A stretch of DNA of 64,000 bases, taken from NCBI RefSeq assembly GCF_009650605.1, contig NZ_WAJT01000001.1:1488001-1552000 (forward strand). The letters run 5' to 3'. Below the pieces are notes generated by a model. That model worked only from the letters and a program-made list of their open reading frames with translations. It searched no databases and was not told the DNA's origin. The position numbers and the translations under genes are program-made. This stretch comes from Labrenzia sp. CE80 (GTDB taxonomy: Bacteria > Pseudomonadota > Alphaproteobacteria > Rhizobiales > Stappiaceae). Numbering within the stretch: the stretch's first letter is position 1; each line of letters starts with the position of its first letter. Shown here piece after piece: positions 60,049 through 64,000 of the stretch.

Positions 60049-63012
60049 ATGACCAAGAACGCCTCAGGAAGCCGCTCCGGCGCCACAGCATTTGACCCGA
60101 CGCGGGTTATTTCCGTGCGCGGGGCCCGCGAGCACAATCTGAAAGGCGTCGACCTGGACCTTCCCCGGGACAAGCTGATCGTCATGACCGGCCTTTCGGG
60201 ATCAGGCAAATCCTCGCTCGCGTTTGATACAATCTATGCCGAGGGACAACGGCGCTACGTGGAAAGCCTTTCGGCCTACGCCAGGCAGTTCCTCGAGATG
60301 ATGCAGAAGCCGGACGTCGACCAAATCGACGGCCTGTCTCCCGCCATCTCCATCGAGCAAAAGACGACCTCGCGCAATCCACGCTCGACTGTGGGCACGG
60401 TGACCGAGATATACGATTACATGCGGCTGCTCTTCGCGCGCGTCGGCATCCCGTATTCACCGGCGACAGGACTGCCAATCGAGAGCCAGACAGTGAGCCA
60501 GATGGTTGACCGCATCATGGAGCTTGAAGAAGGCACGCGGCTCTTCCTGCTGGCGCCGATCGTGCGTGGACGAAAGGGGGAGTATCGCAAGGAACTCGCC
60601 GAGCTGATGAAGAAGGGCTTCCAGCGGGTCAAGATCGACGGCGCCTTCCACGAGATCTCCGAAGCACCGGCCCTGGACAAGAAATACAAACACGACATCG
60701 ATATAGTCGTGGACAGAATAGTCGTGCGCGATGATATCGCAGGCCGCCTTGCTGACTCCATCGAAACCGCGCTTGGTTTGGCAGATGGAATCGCGATCGC
60801 CGAGTTTGCGGACAAGCCGCTGGATGCACCAGCTAAAGGTGCTGTTTTGCAGAACCAGAACGAGACCCATGAGCGGTTGGTGTTTTCGGAAAAATTCGCC
60901 TGTCCAGTATCCGGTTTCACCATTGAGGAAATCGAGCCGAGACTATTTTCATTCAACAACCCTTTTGGCGCCTGCCCGACTTGCGACGGACTGGGGACGA
61001 AGTTGGCGTTCGAGGCCGATTTAGTCGTGCCCGATCAATCCTTGTCCCTGCGTGAAGGTGCGATACTGCCATGGGCGAAAACCGGCTCGACATCTCCCTA
61101 TTACAATCAAACACTTGAGGCCCTTTGCCACCATTTCGACATCTCCATGGCAACGCCCTGGAGAGACCTTCCAAAGGAGGCGCAGGACGGCATCTTGTTC
61201 GGCACGGGCAAGACGAAGATAGAATTCGTCTATGATGACGGCGTGCGCAGCTATCGCGCCGCCAAGGCCTTTGAAGGCGTCATTGGCAACATTGAGCGCC
61301 GCTGGCGCGAGACGGAATCAAACTGGGTGCGTGAGGAGCTTGCGCGGTTTCAGTCGGACCATGCCTGTCCAGCCTGTGGCGGCTACCGGCTCAAACCCGA
61401 GGCCCTGGCGGTCAAGATCGCCGACCGGCATATTGGCCAGGTGACCGAGCTTTCCATCCGTGATGCGGCACTCTGGTTCAACGAGCTGCCGGAAAAGCTA
61501 AATCAAAAGCAGGAAGAAATCGCTGGGCGGATTCTCAAGGAAATCCGCGACAGGCTGAAATTTCTCAATGATGTCGGGCTGGAATATCTGAGCATGTCAC
61601 GCTCTTCCGGCACGCTTTCAGGCGGAGAAAGCCAGCGTATTCGTCTTGCCTCCCAAATCGGATCCGGATTGACGGGCGTTCTTTATGTGCTCGATGAGCC
61701 ATCCATTGGTCTGCACCAGCGGGACAATGCAAGACTGATCGAGACACTCAAACACCTGCGAGACCTCGGCAACACGGTTATTGTCGTGGAACATGACGAG
61801 GACGCCGTGTTGACGGCCGACTATGTGGTGGATGTGGGCCCTGGCGCCGGTGTACACGGCGGGGAGATTATCGCGACCGGCACACCGGCTGATGTCATGG
61901 CCAATCCCAAGTCCCTGACCGGGCAGTATCTGTCGGGCGCCAAGATCATCCCGCAGCCGGACGAGCGACGGAAGATCAACAAGAAGCGCAAGCTGTCCGT
62001 GGTCGGAGCAAGGGGAAACAATCTCAAGGATGTGAGCGTTGATGTACCGCTTGGCACTTTCACCTGCGTCACTGGTGTTTCCGGCGGCGGTAAATCAACG
62101 TTCCTGATCGACACGCTGTTCAAGTCGGCCGCGCGGCGCCTCAATGGTGCGCGCGAGAACCCTGCGCCGCACGACCGGATCGACGGGCTGGAACATCTGG
62201 ACAAGGTCATCGACATCGACCAGTCTCCGATCGGCCGGACCCCACGCTCGAATCCGGCGACCTATACGGGTGCCTTCACCCCGATCCGTGAGTGGTTTTC
62301 CGGCATGCCGGAATCCAAGGCGCGCGGCTATCAGCCGGGACGGTTCTCCTTCAACGTGAAGGGGGGACGATGCGAAGCCTGTCAGGGAGACGGCGTCATC
62401 AAGATCGAGATGCACTTCCTGCCGGACGTCTACGTGACGTGTGATGTCTGCAAGGGAAAGCGCTACAACCGCGAGACCCTTGAGGTCCAGTTTAAAGGCA
62501 AGTCGATAGCCGATGTGCTCGACATGACGGTTGAGGAAGCCGCCAGCTTCTTCTCTGCTGTCCCGTCCGTTCGTGACAAGATGGAAACCTTGGCGCGGGT
62601 CGGTCTCGGCTATATCAAGGTCGGGCAGCAGGCCACGACGCTTTCCGGCGGTGAAGCGCAGCGTGTAAAGCTGGCGAAAGAGCTGTCGCGGCGGTCAACC
62701 GGACGCACTCTCTATATCCTGGATGAGCCGACCACAGGTCTTCATTTCCACGATGTGGCAAAGCTACTGGATGTTCTCCATGAGCTGGTTGACCAGGGCA
62801 ACAGCGTTCTTGTCATTGAGCACAATCTCGAGGTGATCAAGACAGCCGACTGGATCATCGACCTTGGCCCAGAGGGCGGGGATGGCGGCGGAACCATTGT
62901 CGCTACAGGCCGGCCAGAGGATGTCGCGCACGTCGAGGCCAGCTACACAGGCAAGTTCCTTGCGGAGCTTCTCGACCGCCGGCCCCTAAAAGCCACCGAC
63001 GCAGCCGAGTAA
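60049..63012 (+). CDS. uvrA: Excinuclease ABC subunit A
   Basis: The damage-recognition ATPase of nucleotide excision repair. Two ABC modules are seen: Walker A GLSGSGKSS near residue 47 and GVSGGGKST near residue 680, with signatures LSGGESQR and LSGGEAQR. Zinc-binding cysteines are CPTCDG and CPACGG, and in the second module CEACQGDG with CDVCKGKR. The 987-residue length is slightly above that of the E. coli protein. Probably LexA-controlled through the upstream box. Confidence 0.98.
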   Translation: MTKNASGSRSGATAFDPTRVISVRGAREHNLKGVDLDLPRDKLIVMTGLSGSGKSSLAFDTIYAEGQRRYVESLSAYARQFLEMMQKPDVDQIDGLSPAISIEQKTTSRNPRSTVGTVTEIYDYMRLLFARVGIPYSPATGLPIESQTVSQMVDRIMELEEGTRLFLLAPIVRGRKGEYRKELAELMKKGFQRVKIDGAFHEISEAPALDKKYKHDIDIVVDRIVVRDDIAGRLADSIETALGLADGIAIAEFADKPLDAPAKGAVLQNQNETHERLVFSEKFACPVSGFTIEEIEPRLFSFNNPFGACPTCDGLGTKLAFEADLVVPDQSLSLREGAILPWAKTGSTSPYYNQTLEALCHHFDISMATPWRDLPKEAQDGILFGTGKTKIEFVYDDGVRSYRAAKAFEGVIGNIERRWRETESNWVREELARFQSDHACPACGGYRLKPEALAVKIADRHIGQVTELSIRDAALWFNELPEKLNQKQEEIAGRILKEIRDRLKFLNDVGLEYLSMSRSSGTLSGGESQRIRLASQIGSGLTGVLYVLDEPSIGLHQRDNARLIETLKHLRDLGNTVIVVEHDEDAVLTADYVVDVGPGAGVHGGEIIATGTPADVMANPKSLTGQYLSGAKIIPQPDERRKINKKRKLSVVGARGNNLKDVSVDVPLGTFTCVTGVSGGGKSTFLIDTLFKSAARRLNGARENPAPHDRIDGLEHLDKVIDIDQSPIGRTPRSNPATYTGAFTPIREWFSGMPESKARGYQPGRFSFNVKGGRCEACQGDGVIKIEMHFLPDVYVTCDVCKGKRYNRETLEVQFKGKSIADVLDMTVEEAASFFSAVPSVRDKMETLARVGLGYIKVGQQATTLSGGEAQRVKLAKELSRRSTGRTLYILDEPTTGLHFHDVAKLLDVLHELVDQGNSVLVIEHNLEVIKTADWIIDLGPEGGDGGGTIVATGRPEDVAHVEASYTGKFLAELLDRRPLKATDAAE

Positions 63013-63109
63013 TGTCGCAATGCAGCAATTTGCAGTATATACCTGTTTCCATTGCAAAATATTTGTTCAATTGCGCATTTTTGTGACAGTCTTATGTTGC
63101 AATGCACTG

Positions 63110-63130
63110 AGCGCATGACAGTCATGCGCT
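63110..63130 (+). terminator. Hairpin after uvrA
   Basis: A 10-bp perfect inverted repeat with a single central base (AGCGCATGAC, A, GTCATGCGCT), followed by a moderately T-rich stretch. It lies 98 bp after the uvrA stop. Confidence 0.5.
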
Positions 63131-63233
63131 ATTTGCGCTTCTTTTATTTCGATCATCGAATTATATCTTTTTCATCAGATTGATGACGCGGCGCACAAAT
63201 AAATGTTGCGACGCCGTATAAAGGATCAGTAAG

Positions 63234-63383
63234 ATGTTGGACAACGTCGCTCGCAAGTACAGCAGCTGGGTCAAGTACCGTCGCACCGTCGATGAGCTTT
63301 CTCGCCTGTCACAGCGCGAACTGCGTGACCTTGGCATCAACCGCAACGAGATCAAGTTCGTAGCGCGCCGTAACGCAGTTTAA
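63234..63383 (+). CDS. DUF1127 small protein, CcaF1-like
   Basis: A 49-residue protein, MLDNVARKYSSWVKYRRTV then DELSRLSQRELRDLGINR and a basic tail NEIKFVARRNAV. The core (Y-R-x4-EL-x-LS-x-REL-x-DLGI-x-R) is the DUF1127 signature. In Rhodobacter sphaeroides the DUF1127 protein CcaF1 binds RNA and is transcribed together with the CcsR small RNAs that follow it. The same arrangement is seen here, with three CCTCCTCCC hairpins starting 10 bp after the stop. AAGGA precedes the ATG by 8 bases. Confidence 0.88.
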   Translation: MLDNVARKYSSWVKYRRTVDELSRLSQRELRDLGINRNEIKFVARRNAV

Positions 63384-63392
63384 TAGAGATCG

Positions 63393-63429
63393 CGTCCCTA
63401 AGAGCCACCTCCTCCCAGGCTCCGGGACG
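63393..63429 (+). ncRNA. CcsR/cuckoo-type sRNA hairpin 1
   Basis: The outer stem CGTCCC (63393-63398) pairs with GGGACG (63424-63429). The inner stem GAGCC (63402-63406) pairs with GGCTC (63418-63422). The loop carries CCTCCTCCC (63408-63416), the anti-Shine-Dalgarno-like motif that defines this alphaproteobacterial stress sRNA family. Confidence 0.8.
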
Positions 63430-63438
63430 TGTGACACC

Positions 63439-63466
63439 GGCGAGGCACCCTCCTCCCAGTCTCGCC
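63439..63466 (+). ncRNA. CcsR/cuckoo-type sRNA hairpin 2
   Basis: The stem GGCGAG (63439-63444) pairs with CTCGCC (63461-63466), and the loop again carries CCTCCTCCC (63449-63457). It is in tandem with hairpins 1 and 3, as in the R. sphaeroides CcsR1-4 array. Confidence 0.78.
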
Positions 63467-63478
63467 AAGTCAAAACGT

Positions 63479-63519
63479 CGCCCACCAGCACCTCCTCCCG
63501 CTGGTGGGCGTTCGTTTTT
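63479..63519 (+). ncRNA. CcsR/cuckoo-type sRNA hairpin 3 with terminator
   Basis: An 11-bp perfect stem, CGCCCACCAGC (63479-63489) with GCTGGTGGGCG (63500-63510), with CCTCCTCCC in the loop (63491-63499), followed by TTTTT at 63515. It acts both as the last sRNA and as the Rho-independent terminator of the DUF1127 transcript. Confidence 0.82.
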
Positions 63520-63853
63520 CTAGACCTCAGTTTAAATATTCAACGCTGATCCGATATCCTCTCGCAGTATTCGCGCTAAGCTGTGACCGCCACCTTGATT
63601 GAGGTTTGGCGGTATTTTTGTCTCCGGCCTCCTGTTTCCGTTCCAAATGGATCCATTTCCACGTTGAGGATCCGAATTTTTAGTTATTACTTAAACATTA
63701 ATACGATCGATGACCTGCGTTGCACGCAGAACAGCTTTGCGTTTTGGCCTCTACCGCAATGCATCATGCTGGCCTATCTACCCCTCATAAGATTTGAACG
63801 GGCCAGACGCCGATCCGCGGAGCCATGGCCATAAAGATAGAAAGGCCACTTCG

Positions 63854-64000
63854 ATGTTCGATACCGTTGTTCGCAAATTCCAAAACTGGAAGCGTTTCCG
63901 GACCGCCTATGAGGAGCTGAACCAGCTCTCCAACCGTGAACTCAATGACCTCGGCATCAGCCGTGCGGACATTGCCCGTCACGCGCGCGGTTCCATGCGC
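63854..64000 (+). CDS. Second DUF1127 small protein, cut by the right edge
   Basis: Starts at ATG 63854 (MFDTVVRKFQNWKRFRTAYE then ELNQLSNRELNDLGISR) and is open to the window end after 49 codons. It is a clear paralogue of the protein at 63,234, with the same spacing of the core motif. Its 3' end and any following small RNAs are outside the window. Confidence 0.85.
   Translation, partial: MFDTVVRKFQNWKRFRTAYEELNQLSNRELNDLGISRADIARHARGSMR

Larger units (their letters stand above)
63384..63853. other. 470-bp region between the two DUF1127 genes
   Basis: The first third is filled by three sRNA-type hairpins (63393-63510) ending in a terminator. The remainder (about 63520-63853) has no convincing gene and presumably contains the promoter of the second DUF1127 gene. 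Confidence 0.5.

Overview
The window reads as a chromosomal segment of a marine-type alphaproteobacterium, most likely Rhizobiales/Stappiaceae (Roseibium/Labrenzia-like); the genus is an inference. Support: DUF1127 micro-proteins followed by CCUCCUCCC-loop small RNAs, a direct-repeat LexA box (GTTC-N7-GTTC), a GTA-type holin, and Mu-like phage genes of the rhodobacterial kind.

Region 1 (about 640-16,900) is a Mu-like transposable prophage, read right to left. A repressor (+ strand) faces a Ner-like protein. Then come a ParB-domain protein, the DDE transposase (MuA), the AAA+ activator (MuB), small early genes, GemA/gp16, a Mor-like activator, endolysin, holin, gp25-27-like proteins, large terminase, portal and the F morphogenesis protein. 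The series stops there: no protease, major capsid or tail gene is present, so this is a truncated remnant. A partial unknown gene lies at the left edge.

Region 2 (about 16,900-24,000) is a visibly more AT-rich accessory/defence-like island. It holds a small membrane protein, a two-gene unit ending in a HEPN-like protein, a small basic protein, a RadC-like protein with a damaged metal site, a ScoMcrA-type type IV restriction enzyme (head-SRA-HNH), a SLATT-like two-helix membrane protein and a pentapeptide-repeat protein coded by a 15-bp minisatellite. Three same-orientation 28-bp sites shaped like Xer/dif sites (11 bp, 6-bp spacer, 11 bp) lie at 18,911, 20,499 and 21,814, and bracket two gene modules. 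The island abuts a glutaminase-STAS-cNMP fusion gene that has lost its 5' end.

Region 3 (26,200-39,900) is carbohydrate/acid-sugar metabolism: an enolase-superfamily dehydratase, a DeoR-type repressor with matching palindromic operators, a LOG-like protein, a complete MalK/F/G/E-type ABC importer, a beta-hydroxyacid dehydrogenase, and a divergent set (GMC oxidoreductase, second enolase-superfamily enzyme, aldehyde dehydrogenase) facing a LysR regulator.

Region 4 (40,000-53,900) holds two FNR-type boxes, then a YfcC/ArcD-like carrier, an APC antiporter-like permease, arcA, arcB and arcC, and then a seven-gene bacterial V-type ATPase cluster, all co-directional. The membrane-ring subunit keeps the residues that bind Na+ in the Enterococcus enzyme. 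Arginine fermentation would supply ATP and the V-ATPase could spend it on ion extrusion under low oxygen. That coupling is inferred from gene order.

Region 5 (54,000-64,000) is core genome: galE, a Zur-box znuA with a very long His/Asp loop, an L,D-transpeptidase, ssb, uvrA with a LexA box between the last two, a DUF1127 gene with three tandem CCUCCUCCC hairpins, and a second DUF1127 gene cut by the right edge.
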